64,000 bases of DNA. Source: Achromobacter spanius. Lineage in GTDB: Bacteria > Pseudomonadota > Gammaproteobacteria > Burkholderiales > Burkholderiaceae_B. Shown here piece after piece: positions 45,541 through 55,061 of this stretch (the stretch's first letter is position 1; each line of letters starts with the position of its first letter). The position numbers and the translations under genes are program-made. Under the pieces are notes generated by a model. It was not told the origin of the DNA. It saw nothing but the letters and a program-made list of their open reading frames with translations, and did no database searches. The stretch is from contig NZ_CP025030.1 of NCBI RefSeq assembly GCF_002812705.1, positions 1,116,001-1,180,000 on the forward strand, in the 5' to 3' direction.

Positions 45541-47534
45541 GACGCGGCCCTTTCGGTGGACGCGGATACGATGTCGGCGCGGGCCACCATCGTCCTGTGG
45601 GTGTCGGAACGGCTCGCTTGCCAGCCGGTGATCAAGCTGCGAAAGCTCGCGGCAACCTGATCGACCAATTCCGCATCGGCGATATCTTCGCGCAGCCAGG
45701 CCGCGGCGGGCTCGCTCCAGACGCTGCGGCCGATCATGAAGCCCTTCACCACCTGTGCCCGCGCTTGGGCAAAGCCCTGCAATAGCGTCGGCACCGGCTG
45801 GTTCAAACCCAGGATGACCGCTCCCCGGCAATGCGGGTCGCGTTGCGCCACCAACAGATCCAGCGCCTCCCAGGATTCGGCCTCCATCATGCCCAGCTTC
45901 CACCACTCCGGCCGGATATCCAGGTTGTACAAGCGCCGTACCGAACGCAGCACGGCAGCATCGGCGGTATCGCCGAAGAGCATGTCGTCAGGGGGAATGA
46001 TTTCCAGCAGCAGTTCGTGGCCGCTATGGCGCGTGGCCTCCCAGACATGCCGCAGTTGGTCTTCCTGCGCGACGCGCAAATCCGCGTCGTCATCGGGGTG
46101 GTAATGCACCAGGCATTTCACCACCTGATCGCGCGGCCATTGCTGCAAACGCGAGGCCAGGGACCGGCCGCCATCGAAGCGCAACGGGCGCGAGCCCGGC
46201 AGCTCGATGGGCCGGCCCACCCACCACCCCCGGCCGGTCGACTCGTGCAGGCTTTGTTCGCCATAGACGTCGTCAATCAGCACCCCGATGCGGCCTTGCA
46301 CGCCGGGCGCCTGGGCCACCACGTCGACCGCCCGCACGATCAGGCGCTTGAGCGCCGCGATATCCGCATCGGACCGGCCATGGCTTGCCGCCAACTCGTG
46401 AAACTGCGAACGATGGTCGAACGCCAGCACATAGAGTTCGTGCCAATCGGGACGCGGCGTGGTCACGCGGTGCAAATGCGACAACATGACGTCGGTGTCC
46501 GGCTGCCGGGATTTATTCCCCGACAACCAGTAGCGCAGTTCGGCTTGCGTGGGCATGGCGGGCGCGCAGCCGTGCCGCGACACCACGATGGCGCCGCATG
46601 CGTTCGCCATGCGCGCCGACTCCTCCCAACCCTGTCCACGCAGCAATCCCGCCATCAACCCTGCTGCGAAGGCGTCCCCCGCGCCCAACACATTGAGAAC
46701 CTGCACGTCTTCACCCACGACGTTGAGCGCGTCCTCGATGCGTTCGGGCACATCACCCGGCACAATGGCGCAGCCGTAGGGGCCGAGTTTGATCACGAGC
46801 ACGGCCGCGCTGTGGGCGCGCACCGTTCGCAACGACGCCATCAGGTCCGTGGGCACGCCGCCGGCGATCAGGAATTCTTCTTCGGTGCCGATGATCAATT
46901 CAAAATGGCCCAGCAAGGCCAGCAACTGCGCGCTGACCTCGGCATCGGGCACATAGCGGCGTTCGCCGTCGCCCCGCTCGGCCAAGCCCCACAGCACCGG
47001 GCGGAAATCGATATCCAGAACCCGCGTCACGCGATGTTGCGCCGCCAGTTCCAAGGCGCGCAGGGACGCCTGGCGCACGCGCGCGGTGCTCAGATGCGTA
47101 CCCGTGACCAGCAGCGCCCGGCATTGCGCAATGAAGCCGGCGTCGATGTCATCAGCGTCCATGGCCATGTCCGCGCAGTTTTCGCGATAGAACAGCAGCG
47201 GGAACGTGTCGCGGTCCTTGATGCCAAGCAGCACCAATCCCGTCAGCCGTTGCGGATCTTGCCGCACCTGGCTGACATCGCACCCCTCGGCCTGCAACGC
47301 GCCCAGCAAAAAGCGCCCCATCTGCTCGTCGCCCACGCGGGAAATCATGGCGGACTTCAGGCCCAGGCGCGCCGCGCCGGAAGCGATATTGGCGGAAGAA
47401 CCGCCCAGGTACTTCGCAAAGCTGGAGACCTCTTCCAGCGCGCATCCAATCTGCTGCGCATACAAATCCACGGCCAGACGACCCAGGCAGGCCAGGTCAA
47501 CACGGCGACCTTCGGGAAAGCAAAGTTGTTTCAT
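45537..47534 (-). CDS. iolC: Fused 5-dehydro-2-deoxygluconokinase / DUF2090 (aldolase-like) protein
   Basis: 665 residues in two parts: an N-terminal PfkB sugar kinase (1-330; GAGDAFAAGLMAGLL is the catalytic motif) that phosphorylates 5-dehydro-2-deoxygluconate, and a C-terminal DUF2090 domain (about 350-640; LAFDHRSQFHELA, IGVLIDDVYGEQSL, ILGLNQP) proposed to be the following aldolase. This fusion is common in proteobacteria and can replace separate iolJ. Start has GAGGG upstream. Confidence 0.93.
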   Translation of the reverse strand: MKQLCFPEGRRVDLACLGRLAVDLYAQQIGCALEEVSSFAKYLGGSSANIASGAARLGLKSAMISRVGDEQMGRFLLGALQAEGCDVSQVRQDPQRLTGLVLLGIKDRDTFPLLFYRENCADMAMDADDIDAGFIAQCRALLVTGTHLSTARVRQASLRALELAAQHRVTRVLDIDFRPVLWGLAERGDGERRYVPDAEVSAQLLALLGHFELIIGTEEEFLIAGGVPTDLMASLRTVRAHSAAVLVIKLGPYGCAIVPGDVPERIEDALNVVGEDVQVLNVLGAGDAFAAGLMAGLLRGQGWEESARMANACGAIVVSRHGCAPAMPTQAELRYWLSGNKSRQPDTDVMLSHLHRVTTPRPDWHELYVLAFDHRSQFHELAASHGRSDADIAALKRLIVRAVDVVAQAPGVQGRIGVLIDDVYGEQSLHESTGRGWWVGRPIELPGSRPLRFDGGRSLASRLQQWPRDQVVKCLVHYHPDDDADLRVAQEDQLRHVWEATRHSGHELLLEIIPPDDMLFGDTADAAVLRSVRRLYNLDIRPEWWKLGMMEAESWEALDLLVAQRDPHCRGAVILGLNQPVPTLLQGFAQARAQVVKGFMIGRSVWSEPAAAWLREDIADAELVDQVAASFRSLITGWQASRSDTHRTMVARADIVSASTERAAS

Positions 47535-47541
47535 GGCACCC

Positions 47542-48327
47542 TCAGACGATCACGCCTTCAAGATCACGCATCAAGGCCTGCATTTCGGCCCCCCCCGCCA
47601 TCATGTCCAGCACCTCTTCCTTGGAGATGGCGTCTTTCCGGTACGTGCCCAAGGATCGGCCCCGATTCAACAGCGTGAAGCGGTCGGCGACGGGGTAGGC
47701 ATGGTTGACGTTGTGCGTGATGAAGATGACGGCGATGCCGCGTTGGCGCGCCGTGGCGATCAGCTTGAGCACATTGGCCGATTGCTTGACGCCCAGCGCC
47801 GCGGTGGGCTCATCCAGAATCAGCACCCGGGCGCCGAAGTGCATGGCGCGCGCGATCGCCAGGCATTGCTTTTCACCGCCCGACAGAGTGCCGACGGCCT
47901 GCTGGGGATCACGCACCCGGATGCCCATTTCGCCCAGCTTCTCGCGCGCCGTGCTGGCAGCCTCGCGATGATCCATGACCGGCAATACGCCCAGCCACCG
48001 GCGCGTGGGTTCTCGGCCCATGAAGAAATTGCGCGCGATGCTCATCAGCGGCACCAGCGCCAGATCCTGGTACACCGTGGCAATGCCGGCGTTCAGCGCA
48101 TCACGCGGCGACGTAAAGCCGGCAGGCTTGCCGTCCAGGAAATAGCGCCCTTCATCCGGCGGATGCACGCCCGCCAGCGTCTTGATCAGCGTCGACTTGC
48201 CGGCGCCGTTATCGCCCAGGAGGCAGTGCACTTCACCGGCACGCAATTGAAAGGTCACCCCGTTTAACGCAATAACCGAGCCGAACGTCTTGCGTACGCT
48301 TTCAAGTTCAAGGATGGCTTCGCTCAT
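47542..48327 (-). CDS. Sugar/inositol ABC importer, ATP-binding protein
   Basis: 261 residues with one nucleotide-binding domain, whereas many sugar ATPases of this class carry two. Walker [15 protein letters not shown], signature [14 protein letters not shown], Walker [14 protein letters not shown]. FrcA-like. AAGGAG lies before the ATG. Cotranscribed with the permease and binding protein; myo-inositol as substrate is inferred from the iol genes around it. Confidence 0.9.
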   Translation of the reverse strand: MSEAILELESVRKTFGSVIALNGVTFQLRAGEVHCLLGDNGAGKSTLIKTLAGVHPPDEGRYFLDGKPAGFTSPRDALNAGIATVYQDLALVPLMSIARNFFMGREPTRRWLGVLPVMDHREAASTAREKLGEMGIRVRDPQQAVGTLSGGEKQCLAIARAMHFGARVLILDEPTAALGVKQSANVLKLIATARQRGIAVIFITHNVNHAYPVADRFTLLNRGRSLGTYRKDAISKEEVLDMMAGGAEMQALMRDLEGVIV

Positions 48328-48338
48328 GGTGGACTCCT

Positions 48339-49475
48339 TCAATGCCTGGCCACGGCGACGCGGCGGCGCACGATGCTGTTGAAGACCACCGCCAGCAGCA
48401 GCATGATGCCCAGGAAAACGCGATACCAGTTGTTGTCGATGCTGGTGTAGCCGATGCCGATCTGCACGACGCCGAAGATCAGTGCGCCAAACGCCGCCCC
48501 GACCACGGACCCAAACCCGCCCGTCAGCAGACACCCACCGATGACGGCGGCGATGATGGCTTCAAACTCTTTTTGCAGGCCGCGATCCGCCGCGGCCGAG
48601 CCGGCGTCCACCACTTGCAGTACGGCGAACAAGGCCGAGCAGAAGGCCATGATCATGAACAGGATGAGCTTCACCCGCGCAACGGGTATGCCCATGTTCT
48701 TGGCCGCCGAGGCGTGCCCGCCGGCGGCCAGCACCGCGTTGCCAAACCGCGTGCGCGCCAGTACGAAGGCACCGATTGCCGCCAGGCCCAGCCACCACGC
48801 CACGACCTTGGGCAGGCCGATCGCCAGCGCGCCGCCTCCATCGCGCGCATCGATCCAACCCATTGCCGCCAGGCCGTCGAACAGGCCCGTCAGCAGATAG
48901 CCTTGGAAGAGCGTCTGCATGACCCAATCGGATTCCAGCAGGTCGCGCAAGATTAAGGGGCCGTTGGCGCTGATGATGGTCTTGCCGGTGAACAGCGTGG
49001 ACAAGGCCAGCGTCAATCCGCGCAGGATGTAATAGAACGCCAGCGTGACGATGAACGAAGGCAGGCCGGTGCGGATGACCAGATACCCGTTGAGCGCGCC
49101 AATGGCGATGCACAGGCCGAACATGAACAGGCACGCCAGCCATGGCGGCCACCCCCAGTACAGCGTGGGGATCGCCAGGCCCATGCCGGCAAAGCCGATC
49201 ATCGAGCCGATGGACAAGTCGAATTCGCCGCCAATCATCAGCAAGGCCGCGCCAGTGGCCAGAATGCCGATGAAGGCCGCCACCGTCGCCCAGTTGACGA
49301 TGCCTTCGGCGCTGAACATACCGGAGCCTCCGGCCACCAGGCCGAACACCAGGAAAACCGCCACCGTTCCAGATACCGATGCCGCTTCCGGCCTGCCCAG
49401 CAGGCGCTGTGACCATGCCAGCGATTGCACACGCTCGTCGGGCGATGACGGCATCACTGCCGAGCCTTCTGCCAT
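48339..49475 (-). CDS. Sugar/inositol ABC importer, permease
   Basis: 378-residue branched-chain/sugar type permease with about ten spans. [18 protein letters not shown] and [40 protein letters not shown] (the coupling EAA-like loop) and [28 protein letters not shown] are family signatures. AAGGAG precedes ATG 49475. Confidence 0.92.
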   Translation of the reverse strand: MAEGSAVMPSSPDERVQSLAWSQRLLGRPEAASVSGTVAVFLVFGLVAGGSGMFSAEGIVNWATVAAFIGILATGAALLMIGGEFDLSIGSMIGFAGMGLAIPTLYWGWPPWLACLFMFGLCIAIGALNGYLVIRTGLPSFIVTLAFYYILRGLTLALSTLFTGKTIISANGPLILRDLLESDWVMQTLFQGYLLTGLFDGLAAMGWIDARDGGGALAIGLPKVVAWWLGLAAIGAFVLARTRFGNAVLAAGGHASAAKNMGIPVARVKLILFMIMAFCSALFAVLQVVDAGSAAADRGLQKEFEAIIAAVIGGCLLTGGFGSVVGAAFGALIFGVVQIGIGYTSIDNNWYRVFLGIMLLLAVVFNSIVRRRVAVARH

Positions 49476-49490
49476 GTCGTGCTCCTTCGC

Positions 49491-50531
49491 TTAGCGGTAC
49501 TGGCCGGCGTACTTCTCCACCTTGGAAAGATTCTCCTGGGTGATGAAGCCCGGCCCCGAGCTGATGTGACGCGGTCCGTACACCGGCGTCAGCCCGTATT
49601 CCTCGAACCGCGCGACGGCCTTCGCGTTGGCTTTCAGCGCGGCTTGAATCGACTCGGCCGGCGCGGCGCCGCGCGCGCGATCCGCCTTCATCGCCACCAT
49701 GACGGCTACGGGGATGTAGCCCTGCAGGAAGGGTTGCTGATCGATGGCGAACTGCACTGTGCCGGCCTTGATGGCGCGAGCGAGCTCGTCGGACAGGTCG
49801 AACGAGGCAAACCAGATCTTGTTCGTCAGCCCGGCCTTTTCCAGCAGGCGCAAGGTGGGGCCCGCCGCATCCGGACCCAAGGCCAGAATGCCCTGTGTGT
49901 CGGGGTGCTGGCGCAAGTACGCGGACACCTTGGATTCCACCGCACTGGGATCCACGCCCCCGGTATCAAGCGTGCTGGCCCGGAAATCCGCGCCGATGGC
50001 ATCGGCAAAGCCCTTGCAACGTTCGAAGGAAACGGGGTTGGTGGCGTAGTGATTCACGCATAGGAAGCGTTCCACGCCGGCCGCCTTCGCGCGCAGGCCG
50101 GCCGCGTAACCGGCATCGTATTCGGGCTGGCCCACATGCATGATGGCGCCCAGTTGCTCGGACTGTTCGGCCGACCCGGAATTGATGGTGATCAGCGGGA
50201 TGCGCTTGGCCCGGACTTTCTCCAACGCGCGCTGCAGCACGTTGAAATCGGCAATGGTGACCATCACGCCGTCATAGTTGGCGGCGGCCGCCTGTTCGAT
50301 CAGACGCGCCATTTCCGCGATATCGCCGGTGGCGGGATTGCGGTAGTCCACCTGCACCCCGAAGTCCTCGCCCGCCTGCTTGAGCGAATTCTTGATGACG
50401 TTCCACCAGGAATCGGAATCAGGCGCGTGGCTGATCAAGACGTATTTGTCGGCCATCGCTGGCGAGACGCCCAGCAGGAATGCGCTGAACAACAAGGCGC
50501 GCAGTGTGAATTTGAATCGCGGGTGCGTCAT
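49491..50531 (-). CDS. Sugar/inositol ABC importer, periplasmic binding protein
   Basis: 346 residues of the ribose/inositol binding family. Signal peptide ends at ...SPAMADKYV (residue 28). Mature part: GEDFGVQVDYRNPATGDIAEMARLIEQAAAANYDGVMVTIADF, and INSGSAEQSEQLGAIMHVGQPEYDAGYAAGL. First gene of the minus-strand operon, with GGAGAAG before the ATG at 50531. Confidence 0.9.
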   Translation of the reverse strand: MTHPRFKFTLRALLFSAFLLGVSPAMADKYVLISHAPDSDSWWNVIKNSLKQAGEDFGVQVDYRNPATGDIAEMARLIEQAAAANYDGVMVTIADFNVLQRALEKVRAKRIPLITINSGSAEQSEQLGAIMHVGQPEYDAGYAAGLRAKAAGVERFLCVNHYATNPVSFERCKGFADAIGADFRASTLDTGGVDPSAVESKVSAYLRQHPDTQGILALGPDAAGPTLRLLEKAGLTNKIWFASFDLSDELARAIKAGTVQFAIDQQPFLQGYIPVAVMVAMKADRARGAAPAESIQAALKANAKAVARFEEYGLTPVYGPRHISSGPGFITQENLSKVEKYAGQYR

Positions 50532-50664
50532 CTGTCTTCTCCGTGCGGCGTTGCGGCAGGGCGGCGGGCTTGTGTCGTCAAGCCCTTGCCGTTCCAGCGT
50601 CTGGCCGATCAATGTGCAGGGATCATAGGCCGGAATGGAATTTAATTCGTGGGTGTAAACCCTA

Positions 50665-50702
50665 TAGAAATTATTTTCTAACTATTCTTATAGATTCCTA
50701 TA
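50665..50702. promoter_or_regulatory. AT-rich palindromes in the iol divergent promoter region
   Basis: TAGAAA-TTAT-TTTCTA (50665-50680) and TATAG-ATTC-CTATA (50689-50702) lie in a short AT-rich island in the 221-bp gap between the ABC operon and the RpiR gene. RpiR-type inositol regulators bind GGAA-N6-TTCC-like sites; AGAA-N6-TTCT here is a near version. Likely operators for the adjacent regulator. Confidence 0.45.
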
Positions 50703-50752
50703 ATTCTTTCGATCCGCCTCCGATACCCAGCCTTCCCAATCGCCGAGCCGCC

Positions 50753-51649
50753 ATGCCGAAATCCGCCACCAAGACCGCCCCCTACGCCACCGTCGCGCAA
50801 TTTCTTGGCGACATCTCGCTTCAGTACCCGGGACTGAGCCGTCAGCTCAAAGCGGTGGGCAGATACATCGAGCAAAACCGTGACCATGTCGCCCTGGACC
50901 GCATCCAGGACATGGCGGAGCGTTGCCTGGCGCAGCCGTCGGCGATCGTCCGCTTCGCCAAGCATTTCGGGTTTTCGGGTTTTTCGGACATGCAGCAACT
51001 GTTTCGTGACGGCATGGCGCAGCAGATTGCGCCGGGCCGCAGCTACCAGGACCGGATTCGCGACCTGATCGAATCCACGCCCGAAAACCTGTCGTTGTCG
51101 ACCTTGTCGCACGAAGTCATCGGCGGCGGCATCGCCAGCCTGGAAGCCCTGTCGCGCGATCTGGATCCCAAGGCTTTCGATGCCGCGGTAAGCCTGCTGG
51201 AAGAGACGCCTGCCGTATGGGTGGTGGCGTCGCGTCGCTCATTTCCGGTGGGCGCGTATCTGGCCTATGCGCTGCAGCACACCCGCAAGGCCGTGCATTG
51301 GATGAGCGGATTGGGCCACATGCAAGAAGGCCAGCTACGCAGCTTGGGCGCGGGCGATGTGATGATCGCCATCTCCTTCATCCCCTATGCCGAAGAAACG
51401 GTCGCCACCGTGACGGAAGCGGTGGCCCGCGGCGCGCGCGTCATCGCTATTTCCGACAGCCAGATGAGCCCGATCGCGCGCGTGGCCAGCGCCACCCTGG
51501 TCGTGCAGGAAAGCTCCACCTTCGGTTTCCGATCCCTGACCAGCACCATGAGCCTGGTGCAATCGTTGTTCATCGCGCTGGCCTACAAACTGGAATTGAA
51601 GTTTGACGCCAGCGAAACCGGCGCCGCGCAAGCGCGCGCCAGACCCTGA
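50753..51649 (+). CDS. iolR: RpiR-family regulator, probably the inositol repressor
   Basis: 298 residues: N-terminal RpiR helix-turn-helix (about 30-90, with CLAQPSAIVRFAKHFGFSGFSDMQQLF) and a SIS sugar-phosphate-binding domain (about 145-275, AVWVVASRRSFPVGAYLAYAL and VMIAISFIPYAEETVATV). RpiR proteins govern iol genes in many proteobacteria. Start ATG 50753; in-frame sequence upstream is AT-rich promoter. Confidence 0.85.
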   Translation: MPKSATKTAPYATVAQFLGDISLQYPGLSRQLKAVGRYIEQNRDHVALDRIQDMAERCLAQPSAIVRFAKHFGFSGFSDMQQLFRDGMAQQIAPGRSYQDRIRDLIESTPENLSLSTLSHEVIGGGIASLEALSRDLDPKAFDAAVSLLEETPAVWVVASRRSFPVGAYLAYALQHTRKAVHWMSGLGHMQEGQLRSLGAGDVMIAISFIPYAEETVATVTEAVARGARVIAISDSQMSPIARVASATLVVQESSTFGFRSLTSTMSLVQSLFIALAYKLELKFDASETGAAQARARP

Positions 51650-51670
51650 CCCCTTTGCGGAGGCTACAGC

Positions 51671-52654
51671 ATGAAAGTCGCACTCTTTGGCGCCGGACGT
51701 ATCGGCGCTATCCACGCCGCCAACCTGGCCGCCATGCCAGGCCTGACACTGGCGACGGTGTGCGATCCCGCCACCGGCTTGGCGGATGCGCTGGCGGACA
51801 AGCACGGCGCGCGCCGGGCAAGCGAGCAAGACGCCTTGAACGACCCCGACATACACGCCGTGCTGATCTGCTCGTCGACCGACACGCACAGCGACTTGAT
51901 CCTGCGCGCCGCGCACGCCGGCAAGCACATCTTCTGCGAAAAGCCGGTGGACCTGTCCATCGAGCGCGCCATCCGTTGCCAGGACGCCGTGGCCGCCGCA
52001 AACGTGCGCTGCATGATGGGCTTCCAACGCCGCTTTGACCCCACCTTCGCCTCGGCCCGCAATCGCTTGCAACGCGGCGAAATCGGCGCCCCGGAAATGC
52101 TGATCATCACCAGCCGCGATCCGGGCGCGCCCAGCCAGGCGTATGTGCGGCAATCGGGCGGCATGTTTCGCGACATGCTGATCCACGACTTTGACGTCTT
52201 TCGCTGGCTGCTTGGCGAAGAGGCAACGATGATCCATGCAAGCGGCTCGTGCCTGACGGACCCGCGCATTGCCGAGGCCGGCGACATCGATTCCGCCGCC
52301 GTGACGCTGCGCACGGCCAGCGGAAAACTTTGTCAGATCAACGCCTCGCGTCGGGCTGCCTATGGGTACGATCAGCGCTTCGAAATCCTGGGTTCCGACG
52401 GCATGCTGGCCTGCGGCAACCATCGTCCCACCGAGGTCGAGCACTGGACGGCAGCGGGGCTCATCCAGGACGTGCCCGAGCCGTTCTTCCTGCAGCGCTA
52501 CCGGGAAGCCTACCGGCTGGAGCTGGACCATTTCTTCACGCAATTGCGCTCGGGCGGCGCGCTCTGCACCACGATCGCCGATGGCGTCGCCGCGCAACGG
52601 CTCGCGGATGCCGCCACCCAATCCCTGTCCAGCGGCCAGCCGGTCGAACTTTGA
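51671..52654 (+). CDS. iolG: Inositol 2-dehydrogenase
   Basis: 327-residue NAD-dependent enzyme of the Gfo/Idh/MocA family, first step of inositol breakdown. Rossmann motif LFGAGRIGAIHAANLA, EKPVDLSIERA (Lys of the EKP motif is catalytic) and DMLIHDFDVFRWLLGE with Asp/His of the active site. 21 bp after iolR. Confidence 0.9.
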   Translation: MKVALFGAGRIGAIHAANLAAMPGLTLATVCDPATGLADALADKHGARRASEQDALNDPDIHAVLICSSTDTHSDLILRAAHAGKHIFCEKPVDLSIERAIRCQDAVAAANVRCMMGFQRRFDPTFASARNRLQRGEIGAPEMLIITSRDPGAPSQAYVRQSGGMFRDMLIHDFDVFRWLLGEEATMIHASGSCLTDPRIAEAGDIDSAAVTLRTASGKLCQINASRRAAYGYDQRFEILGSDGMLACGNHRPTEVEHWTAAGLIQDVPEPFFLQRYREAYRLELDHFFTQLRSGGALCTTIADGVAAQRLADAATQSLSSGQPVEL

Positions 52655-52665
52655 GAGGCGTCACC

Positions 52666-53700
52666 ATGAGCACTGCAAGCGCACCCTTGCGCGTAGGTAT
52701 CGCCGGCCTGGGCCGGCTTGGGCGGCGGCACGCTGAAAACCTGGCGTTTCATACGCCAGACTGCATCTTGACGGCAGCGTGCAGCCCCGTCGAAACCGAG
52801 CGCGCCTACGCTGAAGCCACGCTGGGCGTACGCAAGACATACAGCGATTTCCATGCCTTCCTGCACGACCCGGAATTGGACGCCATCGTGCTGGTCACTC
52901 CCACGTCCCTGCATGCCGACCAGGCAATCGCCGCACTGCAGGCAGGCAAGCACGTCTTCATCGAAAAACCGTTGGCGCTAGATGTGACGGATTGCCTGCG
53001 GGTGGAGGTCGCCGCGTCGGCACGTCCCGACCTGATCGCCATGGTGGGCTTCGTCAGGCGCTTCGACCCCAGCCATGCCCACGCCTTCGACAGCGTCCGG
53101 CAAGGCGACATCGGCCGGCCATTCCTGGTGCGCTCGCAAACCTGCGACCGCCTGGATCCGGACGGCGGGTTCCTCGCCTTCGCGCCCACCTCGGGCGGCA
53201 TCTTCATGGATTGCAGCGTGCATGACGTCGACCTGGCGCGCTGGATGCTGGGCAACCCCAAGGCCACGCGCGCGTTCGCCAGCGGCACCATTGCGGTTCA
53301 CGAGGACCTGGCCGCCATGGGTGACGTGGACAACGGGCTGGCCATTGTTGAATTCGAGGGTGGCGCCCGCGCCGTGTTCTATGCGTCGCGCACATTCGCG
53401 CACGGACACGAACAACACACCGAAATCATCGGTACGCAGGGCAAGCTATTGATCGGACAGGGCGCGCCACGCGACCATGTTGTGCGCAGTGATGTGCACG
53501 GCGTGCGCCATCAGGCGACGGCCGATTTCTTCGAGCGCTTCTCCGATGCCTTTCGGCATGAGCTGACGGCTTTCGTAAACGCCTGCCGCACAGGCGGCGC
53601 CTCGCCGCTGTCGCTGCAAGACGCCACCGAAGCCACACGTATTGCCCGCGCCATCACGGCATCGCTGCATCACGGCCAACCGCAAGAGATTCAGCGATAA
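52666..53700 (+). CDS. Gfo/Idh/MocA-family dehydrogenase, second inositol-type enzyme
   Basis: 344 residues: Rossmann motif IAGLGRLGRRHAENL, EKPLALDVTDCLR, and DCSVHDVDLARWMLG. Its place right after iolG suggests a second polyol or inosose substrate, for example scyllo-inositol or a related stereoisomer; the substrate cannot be read from sequence. ATG 52666 is chosen. Confidence 0.85.
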   Translation: MSTASAPLRVGIAGLGRLGRRHAENLAFHTPDCILTAACSPVETERAYAEATLGVRKTYSDFHAFLHDPELDAIVLVTPTSLHADQAIAALQAGKHVFIEKPLALDVTDCLRVEVAASARPDLIAMVGFVRRFDPSHAHAFDSVRQGDIGRPFLVRSQTCDRLDPDGGFLAFAPTSGGIFMDCSVHDVDLARWMLGNPKATRAFASGTIAVHEDLAAMGDVDNGLAIVEFEGGARAVFYASRTFAHGHEQHTEIIGTQGKLLIGQGAPRDHVVRSDVHGVRHQATADFFERFSDAFRHELTAFVNACRTGGASPLSLQDATEATRIARAITASLHHGQPQEIQR

Positions 53701-53742
53701 AGGCGGTCGGCGGACCCGTTTTCCCCCGGGGGACCGCTGACC

Positions 53743-53770
53743 TTACAAACACGGCAATATTCATTACAAT
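53743..53770 (+). promoter_or_regulatory. Promoter of tRNA-Thr
   Basis: TTACAA, 16-bp spacer, TACAAT (53765-53770), 30 bp before the tRNA. Confidence 0.6.
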
Positions 53771-53800
53771 GCAGACCCTGCGCGTGCCCCGGCACGCCGT

Positions 53801-53876
53801 GCCGGTGTAGCTCAGTTGGTAGAGCAGCTCACTTGTAATGAGAAGGTCGAGGGTTCGATTCCTTTCACCGGCACCA
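53801..53876 (+). tRNA. tRNA-Thr (anticodon TGT)
   Basis: Cloverleaf of 76 nt: acceptor GCCGGTG/CACCGGC, D arm GCTC...GAGC, anticodon loop CTTGTAA with anticodon TGT, T loop TTCGATT, and encoded CCA. The anticodon stem has a G-A mismatch at its outer pair (27-43), and the T stem uses two G-T pairs. Followed by a lower-GC insert. Confidence 0.93.
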
Positions 53877-53910
53877 ATCCGCAGCGCAAAAGAATCGCAA
53901 GATAGTCTGA

Positions 53911-53947
53911 AAGCCCGCACCCGTTAAGGATGCGGGCTTTTTATTTT
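53911..53947 (+). terminator. Rho-independent terminator after tRNA-Thr
   Basis: AAGCCCGCA and TGCGGGCTT form a 9-bp stem, loop CCCGTTAAGGA, then TTTTTATTTT. Ends the tRNA transcript. The stretch 53948-54070 contains nothing else I can name. Confidence 0.88.
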
Positions 53948-54070
53948 AAAAATCCCATAGGCACTCAACGGGCCTACAGCCGCCATGACATCGTCTGATT
54001 TCCATGTTGCCCGCGCGTCGCAGCGGCTAATTGGCCATGCCCCGGACTACACTCGTGCCCATTCCCTGGT

Positions 54071-54847
54071 TTGAAAAAACTCGGCGGCGTGAATACCAAT
54101 CATCTTCCGGGGGCCCAACAAAAACGCTTTTGGCAAAAAAAGTGGCCAAGAGAAGTTCTGTTTAACGGCCCTCCCATTATCGTTGCCGCTTCGGCTGCCG
54201 TAAAAAGCTGGCGCGAGCCCCTTTTCGATGAATGGATGTTTGGGCTTGCTACGGCCACCTGCGTCTGGCTGATAGTGGCCACCCTGGTGCGCGTCGCGAG
54301 CGCGCGCGCTGAAGATGAGAAGGATGGTCCGGCGGTCATCCACGAAGGACTCTATGCAGCCGTTTCCACGGTCCATACCATGCTTTCCGAATGGTGCCAG
54401 AAACGCAATTTCGGGGCGGACATCCGCGCGACCTTTCACCGAGTCGTCCCACCCATTCGCGAACCTCGAGAAATCGAACAGATCATCAATTACGCGGGCG
54501 CGAGCGGCGAGGGCGTTGGCCGGACATTTCCTATCCATACCGGAATAACCGGTAGGGCCATCCGAAATAAGAAGCCGTTGGTGATGTCCAGTCAAAACGG
54601 CACGGAAGAACCGCTCCGCACCGAACTAGTGAGCGACTGGGGATACACGGAAGCAGAAGCCCGCAAACTTGGGCCTGGTCGCTATTCTGCAATGGCCGTG
54701 CCGGTTCTGGACCGTTCTGGACGGCATCCAATTGGCGTGATCTACTTCGATTCGAGTGACCGCGCACTATTTGAACGCGATGACGTTGTGGAGATCGTTG
54801 GCGTTGGTACCAAGGCCATTAGCGACTTTGTCACGAAAAGGTATTGA
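54071..54847 (+). CDS. Membrane-anchored GAF-domain protein of unknown function
   Basis: 258 residues from a TTG at 54071 (a GTG at 54089 and an ATG at 54239 are other possible starts). Two hydrophobic stretches (about 31-46 and 57-76) suggest a membrane hairpin or anchor. Residues 85-255 look like one GAF-type sensor fold (TFPIHTGITGRAIRNKKPLVM, then YSAMAVPVLDRSGRHPIGVIYFDSS). No output domain (kinase, cyclase, EAL) follows. GC content is lower than its neighbours (about 52% over 54541-54600 versus 68% over 53041-53100), so transfer is likely. It sits 2 bp before a 68-residue gene. Confidence 0.7.
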   Translation: MKKLGGVNTNHLPGAQQKRFWQKKWPREVLFNGPPIIVAASAAVKSWREPLFDEWMFGLATATCVWLIVATLVRVASARAEDEKDGPAVIHEGLYAAVSTVHTMLSEWCQKRNFGADIRATFHRVVPPIREPREIEQIINYAGASGEGVGRTFPIHTGITGRAIRNKKPLVMSSQNGTEEPLRTELVSDWGYTEAEARKLGPGRYSAMAVPVLDRSGRHPIGVIYFDSSDRALFERDDVVEIVGVGTKAISDFVTKRY

Positions 54848-54848
54848 T

Positions 54849-55055
54849 ATGAAGCCCATAACCGAACGACAAGCCGAAACTTTCGTCAAAGAGTCCAAGC
54901 TTATTTCGAAGCCGGGTGCGGTCATGAAAGTTCATGAGCTGACGCTTACCGACTTTGGGGTGCGCGCGATCACGAGCGGAAGCGCGGGCATTCGGCAGGG
55001 TGCGCGGGAAGATGCCGGGCCGCCCTCGCCATTGAAAACGTCGGCTTCCGCGTAA
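54849..55055 (+). CDS. Small protein of unknown function paired with the GAF protein
   Basis: 68 residues, MKPITERQAETFVKESKLI..., starting one base after the GAF gene's stop, so translation is coupled. It is mostly polar with no membrane segment or clear motif; the last 20 residues are Gly/Pro/Ser/Ala-rich and probably flexible. A perfect terminator follows 6 bp after the stop, so the two genes form a closed unit. I do not recognise the family. Confidence 0.55.
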   Translation: MKPITERQAETFVKESKLISKPGAVMKVHELTLTDFGVRAITSGSAGIRQGAREDAGPPSPLKTSASA

Positions 55056-55061
55056 AGCCAG

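Noticed and set aside
45831-47678. A 615-codon frame opposite iolC
   Set aside because: Shadow of the iolC codon pattern; composition is His/Arg/Gln-rich and the real gene on the other strand has full PfkB motifs.
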